Source: Apiosordaria backusii (taxonomy: Eukaryota; Ascomycota; Sordariomycetes; Sordariales; Lasiosphaeriaceae). From it: a DNA stretch of 64,000 nt. The translations under genes were made by a program, and so were the position numbers. This document shows positions 12,377-24,471 of this stretch, one piece after another; position 1 is the stretch's first letter; every line of letters begins with the position of its first letter. The notes below the pieces were generated by a model. The model searched no databases. It was not told where the DNA came from and saw only the letters and a list, made by a program, of their open reading frames with translations. Location of the stretch: assembly GCA_030549205.1 (NCBI GenBank), contig JAUKTV010000008.1:868001-932000 (forward strand). The letters are read 5' to 3'.

Positions 12377-13080
12377 CTATTTCCCATCTCCTCCACCTCC
12401 CAAGAGGAGCACCGCCCCCAGCAAAATCGCCCACCAGTACCTATCACAACCATGTTAGCATATATCCTGCCCAAATGTGTGTCTCCCATCCCCTTGCTCT
12501 CTGTAACATACTTCTGAAGAAAACTCCTCTCCTCCACCTCAACCTTCTTTCCCTCGGCACTCAACACAACCGGTTTCCCCAACCCGGGCTGCTTCCCCCT
12601 CTCCATCCCCACCACCTGCACCTTTGGCCCAAAGCTCCTCGTCTGCCCAGCATCAACCCTCACCCCCCTCACCGCCACCCCCAGAGGCTCCTCGCCCTTC
12701 TCGTCTACATTCAGCACAAAGTGAGGCTGATACCCCTGACCAAAATTATCCACCGAGACCACTGACGCGGAAGAAATCCAGTGGGAGGTAGTAGGGTCGT
12801 ATACCCCGACGCGGACGAGTTTAGTGTCAGAGTCGAATTCTGGGGGCTCGTAAGAGAGGACGGATGATGCGGGTGAGTCGTCTGATTGCTCAGGAGATGA
12901 GGGGTGGTATTGTAATTCGGCCAGGAGGGTCGGGTGTGAGGTGGAGGAAATGGGTTGGATGTAAACTGGCGCTATGCGCCCGGAAGTGGTGCTGCTGTCT
13001 CTTTCGTCGTCGAATTCCTGCGCGGTGACGGCTGTCGCGAGTGTGGCGAGGAGCGCGGAGAGGAGTGATGACGGCTTCAT
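12377..13080 (-). CDS. EMC10: ER membrane protein complex subunit 10
   Basis: Exons 12512-13080 and 12377-12440, intron 12441-12511 with a GCTAAC branch; the protein is 210 residues. It begins with a signal peptide (MKPSSLLSALLATLATAVTA), then a beta-rich luminal domain with LVRVGVYDP, and SGRIAPVYIQPIS near the N-terminus. It ends in SFLQKYWWAILLGAVLLL, a single membrane span typical of Emc10. A longer frame upstream (to 13266) is rejected because the signal peptide starts at 13080. The EMC inserts tail-anchored and multipass proteins into the ER membrane. EMC7, another subunit, lies at 23.6-24.5 kb. Confidence 0.9.
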
Positions 13081-13570
13081 TTTGGTGGTTTGTATCTGAG
13101 AGAGTATGGTTGCTGTCCTCTCTTTCGGTCTAGAAATATCGTGAACTTGCGAACGTTGCGAAAGCCAGCCGGGATTGGAATTGGATTGATGATGCTTCGG
13201 GTCTTGGCATTTAAAACGCACGTCCTTTATACTTTTGGGGCGGTCGTCTTGGCGTTCTATTGACACTGTGCTAAGTGACTGTCAGGGGTGCGTTAACAGC
13301 GCTCTGCATTATTGGGATAACTGTGATATTGGACGCTTGCGAAGACAGAACAATATCTGGCGGTTAAGAAGATTGTCGTCTTGCTTCAGGTTTTTTCAGT
13401 TTGCAGAAGTATCCAACTGATTTCGATTGTATATTGCATCATATCTCTTGATGACTTTTTGTCAACATAGCCCTGAAATATAAAGTGAAACCCTGTAACT
13501 TGATTGCTGTATTCAACGCTATATACATATAATTCTTCGCTTCTGGTGGTATCTTGACAAACGTCCTCTT
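13081..13570. other. EMC10 promoter region
   Basis: About 490 bp, AT-richer from 13400; no supported gene. Confidence 0.45.
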
Positions 13571-13879
13571 TCACCCTCCGATGTCACTTGCGGTCTCTCC
13601 TAAAATCATCATTTCCCTTCTTCTATACTTGAGCGGAATCCACCTCTCTGCCGACTGGCTAGACAGCTCCCTATCGGCTTTCGCTTTTAAAATAGCCCTT
13701 GAAGCTACACTTGCACAGCGACTATACAAATCCTCCAGCTCTTGAGCATATTTGTGTGTCGACTGACTGCTGGGTGCCCCTCTTGTGCCTATATTCGTCG
13801 ATACAGGGTGGCTAAACGGCAGATTTTGTGGATCAAATGTACTGAAGAAATCGATCGTCATGCCTCTACCGGTGTACAT
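13571..13879 (-). CDS. Small hypothetical protein downstream of PREG
   Basis: A 102-residue ORF starting at an ATG at 13879 (a second ATG at 13861). I do not recognise the family. The C-terminal half (KYAQELEDLYSRCASVASR, AILKAKADRE, then WIPLKYRRREMMI) is balanced in composition and looks like a helical protein rather than chance translation. It lies 79 bp beyond the PREG stop on the same strand, so it could also be an exon or 3' UTR of a longer transcript. Moderate to low confidence as a gene. Confidence 0.4.
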   Translation of the reverse strand: MYTGRGMTIDFFSTFDPQNLPFSHPVSTNIGTRGAPSSQSTHKYAQELEDLYSRCASVASRAILKAKADRELSSQSAERWIPLKYRRREMMILGETASDIGG

Positions 13880-13957
13880 TGACGTATGACGCGCGTGGGT
13901 TGAGATATCCGTTCGCTTGGCTAACGGTAGCAAAGAAGGCCTGAGTTTGGGGCGACG

Positions 13958-15407
13958 CTAGCGGTACCTCGACGGTGAATGCCCTGTCTCCGCTCGTCTA
14001 GATGGTGGCGACTGTACGAACTGGCTCCTGGTGTCCTCTTCATGGCCCCCGTCGTTTTCATCGCCTTCCTCATCTCCATCGTCATCAATCACATCGCTAT
14101 CGTCGTCGTCTTCCTCATCCTCCTCGTCGTCTTCTAGTGGAATCTCTTCTCGTTCAAGTACGTATCCTGGACACCGCTCCACAAGCCCCTTGTAATACGA
14201 AACGAGTATGTCAGGATTGGGGACAATTTTCCAGTCCACCCTGTACAAGAACTCGAGCTCCAGCAGTTTCAGTTCGTTAACCTTGATACCTCCGACTTTG
14301 GCGTAGGTTGAGTTGTTCCAGAAGGCGTCCGAGAGGCCTTTTGCTGCTACCGTGGCAGCCGTAATGAGAAAGCGATGCACGGTTAGGGTGTTGATGGTGA
14401 ATTCGGGGTAGCAAGCACATAGTCGGTCGATATAATAGACCATTGACAGGAGGAGAGGCGGGCTAAGGGTGGCATGTCTTGCTAGGCGGTGAAGGTAATC
14501 CAAGACCGAGATTCCAGGCGCCGTACTGTAGTGAGTCAAAGAGCAAAAAGTCAGCAAACAAGCCCATCACATCAAAACAGAATCTTTGTAAAGCACGCAA
14601 AAAGCTGACATACCGCGAGTGAAATCGTGTAAGGTTGCCCGACTTTAGAGCAAGAACGTCATTGGTTTCAATGAGCTCTCCAAGCATATGCGCTATCAAG
14701 ACAACCATATCTTCGGTGAGGCAAAACTCATATTTTCGTGGCAACTCTTTCGCTGGTGTTTGTTCTGGTCTTGCGCGCTTGCTAGAGGGTGAGGGGTTTT
14801 GTCCCGCATCTTGTGATGGCGATGCGCCTCTGGTCCCTGGCCCCTGAGAATTCCGTCTTTTGGAGGGCGAGGCGGCTGCTGGCTCAGTATTCTGCTGCTG
14901 CTGCTGCTTCGCAACTGCTGGGGGGACGGGCTTCTTGGTCGGGTCCGGTGTCACCGCCGGGGCTGCCGCTTCGGCAGCGGAGCGGTCACCGGGAGCAGCC
15001 ATGGACTTTGACTGCGTGGGCGGCGGGGTTTGGTGTGGTTGGGCTCCTTCGGGCTTGGTATGAGATAATGGTTCCCCTGTAGCATAATTGATACGTTCCA
15101 TAGGTGAATACTGGGTTGCAGCGTCGACGGCTACATAGTGTATGGGGCGCGGAATCGAGGGCGCTGTTGTCGTGGTAGTGGTCGTGGTGGTTGTGGTCGA
15201 GGGCCCAGCTATTGGGGCAGCAACAGCAGCAGCGACGGCGGATGACAATGGTGATTGCGATTGCCGGCGAGACTTGGCAATAGCCTGGACCCTGGGAGAA
15301 GACTGTCGAGGCGAGGAGGCGGGGGCATAGTGGCTTCCAATGTTTGGAAAGCTGCTTCTCGGAGAGGCATTGGCAGAGGAGACGACGGGGGACCGTGTCA
15401 ACATCAT
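13958..15407 (-). CDS. preg: PREG/Pho80-type cyclin, phosphate regulation
   Basis: Exons 14614-15407 and 13958-14525, intron 14526-14613; 453 residues. The first 230 residues are low complexity (Ser/Pro/Ala, a Thr run, Gln run). The cyclin box begins KYEFCLTEDMVVLIAHMLGE and runs through FHSRTAPGISVLDYLHRLA, where the intron junction restores the conserved text, to HRFLITAATVAAKGLSDAFW and ELEFLYRVDWKI. This is the Pho80-type (Pcl) cyclin. In Neurospora, PREG with the CDK PGOV restrains the NUC-1 phosphate-acquisition factor. An acidic tail (EDDEEDEEDDDD) precedes the stop. Two adjacent Met codons (15407, 15404) can serve as start. Confidence 0.88.
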
Positions 15408-17223
15408 CCCAAGCTCTTTTTTCCTGCGAGTGCAGGTGGATGCGCGGGTCGACGCTGTGAATGGAATTCCTGCGGCAGGCCGATCAATGGCACGGTGGGG
15501 CACCCTCGAACGTCGGGTTTTCCCCCACAATCTCATAGGGCACTGGGCTGCCTGTGGTGTGCGGTGTGTGCCCCGGGCAATGCCTCAGTGCGGCGGTCTC
15601 GGCTGATAGGGCGGAACAAAAAAAAAACTCTCAATACCTAGGAGAATCAAACTTGGTGAGGGGATTTCAAGATATGTTTGTTGGTCGTCTATTTATCGCT
15701 GATATCGGTAGTTTGTATCTGTGTCGCCAAGGATGCTGTTCGGATAATACGACAGAGATTTTCTGGGCGGCTCTATGTATAGGCCAGGGATTCGCAGCTG
15801 AGTGGGAACTATACGCTGCACATCCGATATCCGAGTATTTCGTTCAAGCTGAGTGATGTCGGCGGTCACGGCAGGAGGAAGTGGACAGTGTAGGCCCGCT
15901 GCGATTGTCGGCACTAATAATGATGATGGCAGACGGTCGTGTGACGCCCGGAAGAGCACCAGCATCTGATATTTATGATTGCCCCTTGCCTTGTGGACGG
16001 TTGCGCTGCAGTACCAAGTAGGCTGGGCAGCTGGGCCAAAGAAATCGTCCACACGGATCACGTTTTCATGTGAGGGTGGTCGAGTCGCCGGCAGATTCAA
16101 GGCACAGTGAGAGAGGCCTGGGACAGCTCAGGACTGGCAAACGGATGAAGACCCGAGGGCCTAGAAACTGGGAAGATGGCTTGGCGTTCTGGAAAGCAGA
16201 CTGACAGCAGAGCATTGCACATGGCGGTGACAGTGGAATGTGTCAAGTCCTTGATGGCCGCCATGTGTTGCTTTGCTAGTGCTGTACAAATGCCACCATG
16301 ACACACCCACAGCCATACGGGCCAGCAGCTTATGATTATTAGAAGTGGCGACTATTGTATTCGTTGGGATCGGCCTAAACACATATAGCAGCGGAGTATC
16401 TTTAAGACTATCTAGCAACCGATGTACGCCCAACTGCTATTCCCCATGACTGGATTCCACTGAGATGCTGGTACAATGAGAAGAACGCAAACCGCCACGA
16501 GTGAGGCAGGCCGGGAGGGCCAGAATACCCACGTGTTAGAAGCTCTCCCTTCTTCGCCTATTTTCGCTTTCTTGGTGATTGAGAATGCGGACACTGCTTG
16601 TATTACTTGGTAGAGATGTAATCCAACGGCTGTTGACACAGTTGATCCTGATCCGAGCTCCAAATCAAACCGAAGAATCCATATCTCCCAAAGATGGGAT
16701 ATGCAGCGAAGTCTTATCTTATCATCACCCCATACTATGTATCGACAGCCAAGGTTACCCCAGTCCAGAACAGCCGGGGCCGGCCCGGAGTGGGGTAGGT
16801 TACTCCCAGCTTGCGCCAATCCGCATTCAATTAATGATTGGTCGCGCTTCTCCAGCTGTCGAACTTCCCAGACGCACCACACGGTCCCCTCGACAGCCCA
16901 TCGATTAGGCTTTTCTCAGCATTGCCCGTCCACTCGCCTTGTCCATACATCTGTTCCCATAATTTTAAATACCGAATATCCCATCCCGTCAACCAGACAG
17001 AGTACTGCATTTCGGCGCAAAGAACAGCTCAAACTCCACGACCATCAACCGCCGAATCCTCTCTTGCACCGTGCGCTCCTAGGCCACACGCCCACCGGGG
17101 TTCTACAGAAACTACGGCCAGGTCTTGATTGACCAGATACTAACCTCTGCAGGTGGCGCCCTTGTCGGCGAATCCTCCCGGCGCATCCAAAGTCGTTGCC
17201 AGAAGAGCAAGCTTGCTATCACC
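15408..17223. other. Divergent intergenic region PREG/GID5
   Basis: 1.8 kb with no supported gene. Near 17129-17150 the text has a CTAAC branch and TGCAG acceptor, suggesting a 5' UTR intron or an unseen upstream exon of GID5. Confidence 0.5.
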
Positions 17224-20200
17224 ATGGCCAGAGTCCAGAGTCCTTCGGTGCCCACACAGAACAGCGTGGCCAGAAGCTATACAGAACAAGCTGCCGAGCT
17301 TCGAGGAGTGAAGGACGAGATTGTTGGCCATCTGCAGCACAAAGAACAATGGGTTGAAAAAGGCATTTTGGAGACTGTCGCGAAGACGTTGCAAAGCAGC
17401 ACTCCGCCACGATCCCGGTCAAATGGCAAGGAGACAAGAAATTATACTGTGCCCTCTGATGGTTTGGCTGATGACGAGTTGGTTCGCTTATTGAGTTTGC
17501 AAATCCTTGCCAGCATCTCGTGTGGTAGGTGTCTCTCTTCCAAGTAACGTCTCATGGTCAGATACTAACAGCCGTCAGGGGGCCCCTCCTTTCTCAACCC
17601 GCTTCATGCAGTCGGTGTGGTCCCAGTGGCTCTATCATATATCTCCCCTAGCGAAAATTCACCCCGGGTTGTGTTGACAGCCCTCCGCATCATACGCAAC
17701 ATCACGGAGGCTACGAGTTCTGCCCCGCCAGGTTTCGATGATTTGAGCGGGCTGGCTGAAGCTCTCTTCAAACGGGAGCTTATAGGGTCGCTTCATTCCA
17801 TTCTTGTTCAACCTTCTGTGAATCCGGTGGTACAGGAGCAGAAGCGCTTGGTTTCCAGTTTGATCGCCCGACTGTGCAAGGAAACTCCCCACCAAAACGC
17901 TTTGACTGACGCTGGGATTCTGGATGCGCTCGCAACGACCCTGGCGAGTTTCATTGTGGCCCGAGGAGAAGTCATACCGGGAGCAGAAAAGCTTGCGCAA
18001 AAGGATGGATTGGCGGATATGATTCCAGCTCCAGCTCCCGGAGGGGCAAGTCTAGCCTTGACGCTGGAAGCGATCTCGGCCATCATCATGGGCTCTCGCT
18101 TCCGTTGCTGCATGTTTCTATACTCTCCGGCTATTTTGGCCCTTCTCCCTGTGATTGAGTTTACACCTGCGAACAGACAACTAAGGACGCCATGGGCGCC
18201 TGATGCTTACAGTAACGGCAGTACCTCTGGCAAAACTCTCGGGGCTATGGACTACCTTTTGCCCCTGATACCCGTCTCTCAACCCAAACGTAGCACTGAG
18301 TTCACCCAGTTGCCACCTTCGGGCTTCTCGCGTAATGCTTTCTCGAACAGGCGCCCTCAAACATACAAATTCAGGGGTCTCGACCCTGCGAGCGAAGACT
18401 CAGATGCCGACGAACCGGAAAGTCCTATGGTTCCTTGGCTCATCTATCTTGTACGGTCGACGAGTGGATTTGAAAGAGTAGCAGCGGCCTCTGTATTGGC
18501 CTCTCTGTTCAAGGCCGGGCTTACCAACCCGGAGCAAGAACAGACACTGGCCTTCCTCGTTGTGCCTCTGCTTTGCAGTCTGATCAGGGAGCATTCGAGG
18601 GACGCTACTCCTGTGATTCAGCAGGCCGCGTTTGTTGACAGTGACCTGCAAAGAGACTGGGCCATTGTTGAAAAAACACCCGAGGTGTTGGCACGCTTGG
18701 TGGGAGCGAGCGAATGCCTGCAAATCTCTGCTCATGAGTGTGGCGCCATCAGGATAGCGGCCAAGCTTCTCAAGGACGCATATGAGCCGATGACTACCCC
18801 CTTGATTCAAAGACCATGGACGCCAAATCCCGATCGAAACATGGGCTCTGTCGATGGCTCGCCAGCGTGCCAACTCGGCCCACCGGGACATGTCCCCCTG
18901 TATGCTCACATAATCAAGATGAGGTTCAGTGCATTGACGCTCGTGGCGGGAATGGGTGCGTTACGGGACGACTATCGTAAGGAGCTTGCTTCTCAAGAGC
19001 TGGTTCCTTTCATTGTCGAATCGCTTGCATTACGGCCCAGCAGACCGCAGAAACTCAAGGAAAAGTCGGCCTCGGAGATAGAAGAAAAGGACGGGGCCGA
19101 GATTTCGGCTTACGGGCATAATCCCAACAGTGTGATTATTGCGGCATGCAATGCCCTCAGGTGTCTTGGACGAGCAGTTAGTGTTCTCAGGACGACGTTT
19201 CTAGACCACGATGTCTGGCAGCCCATCCACAAGCTCATGAAGCACCCCGACTCGGTGGTGCAGATTGCTGCTACTGGTGTTGTTATCAACCTTCTGGCAA
19301 GCTCCAGTCCCATGGTTGAGGTAGGTCCATCCTTTGTCTTTTTGTAACTCGACCACGTGTGCTAACATCATCTATCTAGCCTCTTCTCCGTGCGGGCATC
19401 TCAAAGGTCCTTTGTGAGCAGGCACACTCTCTTAACCCGGGGCTACGTCTCAATGCGGTTTGGGCCCTCAAGCATCTGGTACTCGAAGTCGAGAACAGCC
19501 GCAAGAAACAACTACTCGAGGAGCTGGAACCAGGGTGGCTTGTCCAACTCATCAGTGACGACACATCCGAAGAAGACGCTTTACACACTCGCCAACGACG
19601 CTCCACGGATGCTGACGACGACGAGGACATGGACGCGGAGGCAACAGACGAAGAGGAGCCTCACTCATGGACATGGTCAGGTATGGATAGCAACCCCCGG
19701 CGGATGAACTCGACGCGGATGCAAAAGGCGGAAGCTAGGCTCCTGGCGCTGCGTGAAGCCGAGCTGAACCCGGCTCGGAACGCAAGGAACGACACCATCG
19801 CGATCCAGGAGCAGGCACTTGGGTTCATCCAAAACCTTATTTTGAATCCTAACAGGCCCCAAGATCAGACGGAGCTGGTGGATTACCTGTTCTCTGAGCT
19901 CGGGGAGAACAGGTTGTTTGGGATTCTGGCCGACAAGTTGAAAGTACGGGTTGTGGGTGCGTATGGGAGAAGATATTCGAAGGGGAGGGATACGGTGGTG
20001 CTGTACCCGCAGGCGAGGATTATTATGCACATCACTTATATTTTGGTGCATATCGCTGCGAGTATACCGAGGCACAGGCAGTTGGTGATTGCGCAGACGG
20101 AGCTGTTGAAGCTGCTCGGGGGGCATTTTACCAGTGCCTCGGTGGAGGTGAGGAGGGCGTTGTGTCATTTGTTTGCGAACTTGTCGTGCTTGGAGGATGA

Positions 20201-20357
20201 TGATGACAGGCAGCACTGTGCGCAGAGGGCGTCGGAGTTGGAGAAGCTGGGGGTGCTGTCGAAGCTCCAGGGCTTGGAGCAGGATGATGTGGATTTGGAC
20301 GTGAGGGAGAGGGCGAAGGCGGTGGTGGCGCAGTTCAAGGCTCCGACGATTGTTTAG
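17224..20357 (+). CDS. GID5: Armadillo-repeat protein, GID/CTLH complex subunit Gid5 (Vid28/ARMC8)
   Basis: Three exons: 17224-17524, 17579-19320 and 19380-20357; introns 17525-17578 and 19321-19379 keep the frame and give 1,006 residues. Helical repeats are visible throughout, for example LVRLLSLQILASISCG, VVLTALRIIRNITEA and LRLNAVWALKHLVLEVEN; the last is typical of ARMC8-type C-terminal repeats. An acidic linker (DADDDEDMDAEATDEEE) interrupts near residue 760. Gid5 is the substrate-receptor adaptor of the GID ubiquitin ligase that degrades gluconeogenic enzymes. The start was chosen at the ATG in a CACCATGG context; an upstream 5' UTR intron is possible. Confidence 0.87.
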
Positions 20358-21816
20358 GGGAGAATGATGAGGTCGTACAATTGGGGCGTGACCGTGGAGT
20401 GGCCGCCGCTGCGGTTGGCGATGTTGTCTGATGTGCCTTGGCTCATGGCGGTGTTGTCTGATTTGCCATGGATTACCAGACAAGTATGATGGCCAACATC
20501 ATGACAAACGGCGGAGGCTGGGTTGAGTCGACATTATATGATTATTGAATTGCGGTCATGACTTTCGGTTTCTATGATTTTTATTGGGAAAGGGTCGAAA
20601 AGGAGAGCGTGGGTTTCGTCTTTTGTTTCTTTAAGTATAGGTATGTATCACATACGCAACGGGGTTCATAGCCTGACAGAGGAACTTGTACACAGAGAGA
20701 GATCGACAGCAAGGACTGTGGGAGGCAATGGATTATGACTGCATGACAGACAGTATGGAACCGTTTTCTTGTTGAGGTGGTGATGACCTGACGAATTATT
20801 TTGTCTGGGGTGGTTGCAGGTCGCTCTATTTCCATTGGGCAGTAGTATACTGAATTTCATGAGATGAATATATTCTTTCACCATCTATATCTACTCTTGT
20901 TCTCTTCGCACACAAACCCCGCAGAGTAGGGTGATGTCGAGGCGTAGACCAGATTGTCTGGCCATCAAGGCCTAGACTTGAATACCTCACTGCGCAGGCC
21001 CAAGTGGTAGATGGTATATGTATTAGTTCAAACGCTCACCTTCCGACAGCCCCAATACCCTCACCATAACACCCTTTGTGGTCAAGTAGGAAGGGTATGA
21101 ACCCCCACCACATGAACGCACCCCAGAGCCTTATCGCACAAGTAGCTCGCTACTCGGTAGTTCTCCCCATTGAAAGGCTGAATCGCCGCCAATCAATGAG
21201 TCTATGTATCATGCACATGGGAATGAATGGATTCCATCAGCGGCAAGCACTCCCGCTGTGTGCTCAGCTAGCCACATCGACACTGGTCTCTCCGGCAGTG
21301 TCCGGCTCCTCGACAGAGGAACGGAGGCTTCCACCCCTGCTTTTCAGCCCAGTTACATGCCGGGAAACCGTGTAAGTCACGCCAAGGCCTGCATTCTAGA
21401 CTTCAGTTTTGCTGCACGACATCAATTCTGGCATCCGTGGCCGGCGTACTGTCAAAGGCGCATGAGACTATTGTTTAGTCTCCGCTGTCACATATGTCAA
21501 ACTGGGCTCGTCAGTTCTCCACCTGTCATCTTTCTGAGTAGGTCTACTTCTCAAGCTTCTTTTCTTTCAAGATACAGAGGACGGAGCCATGCGGCGGATG
21601 ACTTCTTTCAACATCAAACTGACCGATCTCGAGTTCATATTGATGCACATGTAGGTCCCCGGTCAGCGTAGCCATTCCTCCGGGGAGATGTCTCAAGCCA
21701 GGCTTATCCAAGTATAAAAGCGGTCTTCTTGTATCGTTCTGCTGCCTTAATTTTGGTAACTCTGCAAAATCTCTCTGTCTCGAGCTTGATAGTGCCGCCA
21801 GCACTCCGCCGAAAAG
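20358..21816. other. Intergenic region after GID5
   Basis: About 1.45 kb. Short frames only; nothing coding is supported. The last 100 bp before 21817 look like a promoter (TATAAAAG near 21713). Confidence 0.5.
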
Positions 21817-22422
21817 ATGTCTGACCGCAGCCAGCCTATCTCGACTCTCGATCATGACGGAGTTGTCCCCCCTGAGCTTACTAGAAACCTTCCTGTCAAA
21901 GGGCAGTCTGCAATGGAAGACGGCAGTGCCAGCGTACAGTCAACTGCGCATACAGCAAAGCTCGGCTTCACTAACAACTTTCCGGTGACTTTGGATTGGG
22001 TCGAGCTGATGCACCGGTACGGTTCAGAAACCCCTGAGATACACCGCTGGCACGGCGTCGCTCCGAAGGTTTCCACAACACCAGATCCAGAGCCTCACTA
22101 TTGGGCAGGTCTGTGTGGGCTCGCCCGGGCCGTGAGTGTCTGCTGACAGGCACTAGGTCCTTTCACCAAAAGCGACTACTGGTCTCTGGCATTCGCATTC
22201 CAAGACGGCATTAGGTTTGACGTCCAGGACTACGAGTGTGACCTCAAAGATGAGGACGACGTCAACAATGGGGGGCCGATACATGCGTCCATCACTGGAT
22301 ACACATTCAACCCAAACCTTCGCAGTGTTAGTGTTCGCTTTCCCGACATCCCTTGCATTTGGGAACTCACTTTATGTGGTAATAGGGATCTTCTGGGGCG
22401 AGTATCGTACACTGTAAGGTAG
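21817..22422 (+). CDS. Hypothetical protein, possible N-terminal module of the adjoining PLC-like locus
   Basis: Exons 21817-22108 and 22157-22422 join in frame (intron 22109-22156) and give 185 residues. Composition is that of a beta-rich globular domain: LGFTNNFPVTLDWVELMHRY, HYWAGPFTKSDYWSLAFAF, then SVRFPDIPCIWELTLCG. I do not recognise the family. The stop TAG at 22420 lies inside a GTAAGG donor-like sequence at 22414, so the real transcript may splice into the phospholipase-like sequence at about 22457-23323, making one larger gene. TATA-like TATAAAAG lies about 100 bp upstream. Confidence 0.5.
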
Positions 22423-22469
22423 CTCAGATCTGTATAACTCTTAGGCCTTTGTACAGGTAAATAACCAAC

Positions 22470-23323
22470 ATGTTGCTCCGATATTCGTTTCTACCATACG
22501 ACCGAAACCCCTTCCTAGCCTCGCACAACTCCTTCAACAACGACGAAGGCTACAGGTACTATCTCACGCCCAACCAGACCCGGTCAATCCGGTAGCAGCT
22601 GTTCCTCGGCGTCACCACATTCCTGATCGACCTCTGGGAGTACAACAACGACATCTACATGCTCCACGAGTGGGGAGCAAAAACACAAGATACCTCGCCA
22701 ACAACCTCTGGGCTCGAAGAGTGACCCTCCTCGAAGGGCTGCAAGTCATCGCCAGCTTCCCCAACTTCGTCATCGCCCTCGTCATCAAAGACAGGCTCTC
22801 CCCGGCCATGAGAGCCAAGGTCAAAGACAAATTCCAAGCCGCCGGCCTCGACTCCCTCATCTACAAGAAAACCCTAGGCACCCCTTGGCCCAGGCTAAAG
22901 GACATGTTCAACCGGTGCCGGCTCGTCGTCTTCAACTCGGCCCCCACCGCGGACTTCATGCTGCAGTGGGATCACCTGGCGGAGAACCACTACGGCGACA
23001 GGAGCCTCGAGCCGAGCACCTGGGTCCAGAAACGGCGCGAGTCCAGGGACATCGGCGGTACGCAAATGCCGCTCCTCCTCGCCATGAACCACTTTCCTGA
23101 CCTCCCGGTTTTGCTGGGCATCCCGTGGCAGAACTTCAACAGGATCAACGGCAGAGTTCTCCTCAAGAGCCACATCGACGATTTTGAAAAGGTGAAAGGG
23201 GGCTTGGTGCTCAACTTTGTCAATGCCGACTTTATCGACTGGAGGGAGCCTGAGCTGGGGTGCCTGTGGGCGGTGAGGTACTGTCATTTCAAGTTGCATG
23301 GTCGGCCGCCGCCGCCGCCGTGA
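22470..23323 (+). pseudogene. Phosphatidylinositol-phospholipase-C-like (PLC X domain) sequence, interrupted
   Basis: The frame from the ATG at 22470 gives NPFLASHNSFNND, with the HNS of the catalytic X region, then an in-frame TAG about 120 nt later (CGG TAG CAG), followed by FLGVTTFLIDLWEYNN and MLHEWG. The next recognisable text (NTRYLANNLWARRVTLLEGL, then VIALVIKDRLSP, MLQWDHLAENHYG) is in another frame through 23323. So there is one nonsense codon and one frame change near 22668-22690. The TAG could derive from CAG by one transition; the frame change sits beside GGGG and AAAAA runs. This is either a decaying gene or a functional gene with assembly errors. Fungal single-domain PLC-like proteins of this type are often secreted or lectin-like; substrate unknown. 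Confidence 0.6.
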
Positions 23324-23623
23324 TTGCTGCAGGTGGTGGATTTGGGGGAAATCCTTGAGGTATTCCTGTTTATCTCTTGGATCATAATACAGCTTTCCAT
23401 CTGCTGTTAAATATTGTCGTGTCAAACCGCCAGATACAAATTCCTTCCAGCTACTGCCAACCAAAACCTCCCAACAGGCAGCAAACAATCACCAGTATGT
23501 CTCATAATATGTATTAACCATTCCTAACCAAACCACCCAGTCCAATCCGTATAAATACATTACTCCCTTCCCATGCTTTATACTTTACCTTCTATACAAA
23601 ATATCCACAACCCATCCATCCCC

Positions 23624-24471
23624 TCATAACCAACCGCATGTCCCCTTACCTCTTCTTCTTACTACCCCCCCATTACCCCCCTTCTCCTCCTTATTCCCCG
23701 ACCCAGCCAAAAAAGCAGCCATATCAAAATTCCCCATCCCCCCACCACCGCTCTGCTGCCCGCTCGCCGCACCCATAAGCGCATTCATCGGGTTGGACTT
23801 CTGCTGCTCCTCCCACTCGGCGCGCATTTCCGGGTCCACTATTAATTATCCTGTCAGCACCACACCACCACCCCTTCCTATCCTACACCAGCCAAAGGAA
23901 AAGAAAACCTACTATTCTCAATAAGCTTCGGCATCCCAAAAAACAGCCCCATCGACACAAGCGACAGCAAAATAATCGGGTTCTTGAATATGCTCAAAAC
24001 GGAAAAGGTCGAACGTTCCATAAAGTAGCTTTTTTGACCAGCCATCCGGGCGACAATGACGATTTCGCCTGTGTCGGGGTTCACGACAGAGACTTTTTCG
24101 CCTCTGTTGCCCCAGTCGTTGCCGCGGAAGGTTTCCCAGGCTTCGATGCTGAGATTACCAGAAGGGGAGGAAGGGGGGGAAACGTCGAGGCGGAGGGGGA
24201 GGAAGGCGTGGGTGTGGCAGTGGATGTCGAGGAGGTAGGAACCGGGTGTGACGTTGTGGAAGGAGAAGGTGTTGAGATCCGATAAGGGGGCGGAATGGTG
24301 CTTGTTTAGGGAGTTGAGGGTTGCGCGGGTTGAGGGGGGGAGGGTGGCTGGGTTGGGGAGGGGGGGGGAGGGGGGGATGTGGACGGTTATGGAGGTTTGT
24401 GGTTGGGGGTGGTGTTGGATGGCGAGGGCGGCGCTCCCGAGGAGGGGGAGGAGGAGGGTTGGTATTCTCAT
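23624..24471 (-). CDS. EMC7: ER membrane protein complex subunit 7
   Basis: Exons 23913-24471 and 23624-23838 (intron 23839-23912). A signal peptide (MRIPTLLLPLLGSAALAIQ) precedes a beta-sandwich luminal domain (TFSFHNVTPGSYLLDIHCH, FLPLRLDV), a membrane span (SIFKNPIILLSLVSMGLFFGMP) and a cytosolic tail that joins across the intron as LIENMDPEMRAEWEEQQKSNP. The last two elements are hallmarks of Emc7. As written the tail reads past a 7-nt C/G run (23665-23671) into VVRRRGKGTCGWL. With one more base in that run it would end GGSKKKR at the TAA at 23646-23648, a basic end much more like the family. Read as 257 residues, or 250 with the extra base. Confidence 0.87.

Noticed and set aside
19677..20483. 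268-residue minus frame over GID5 exon 3
   Set aside because: His/Gln/Arg-rich shadow of the coding strand; no motifs.
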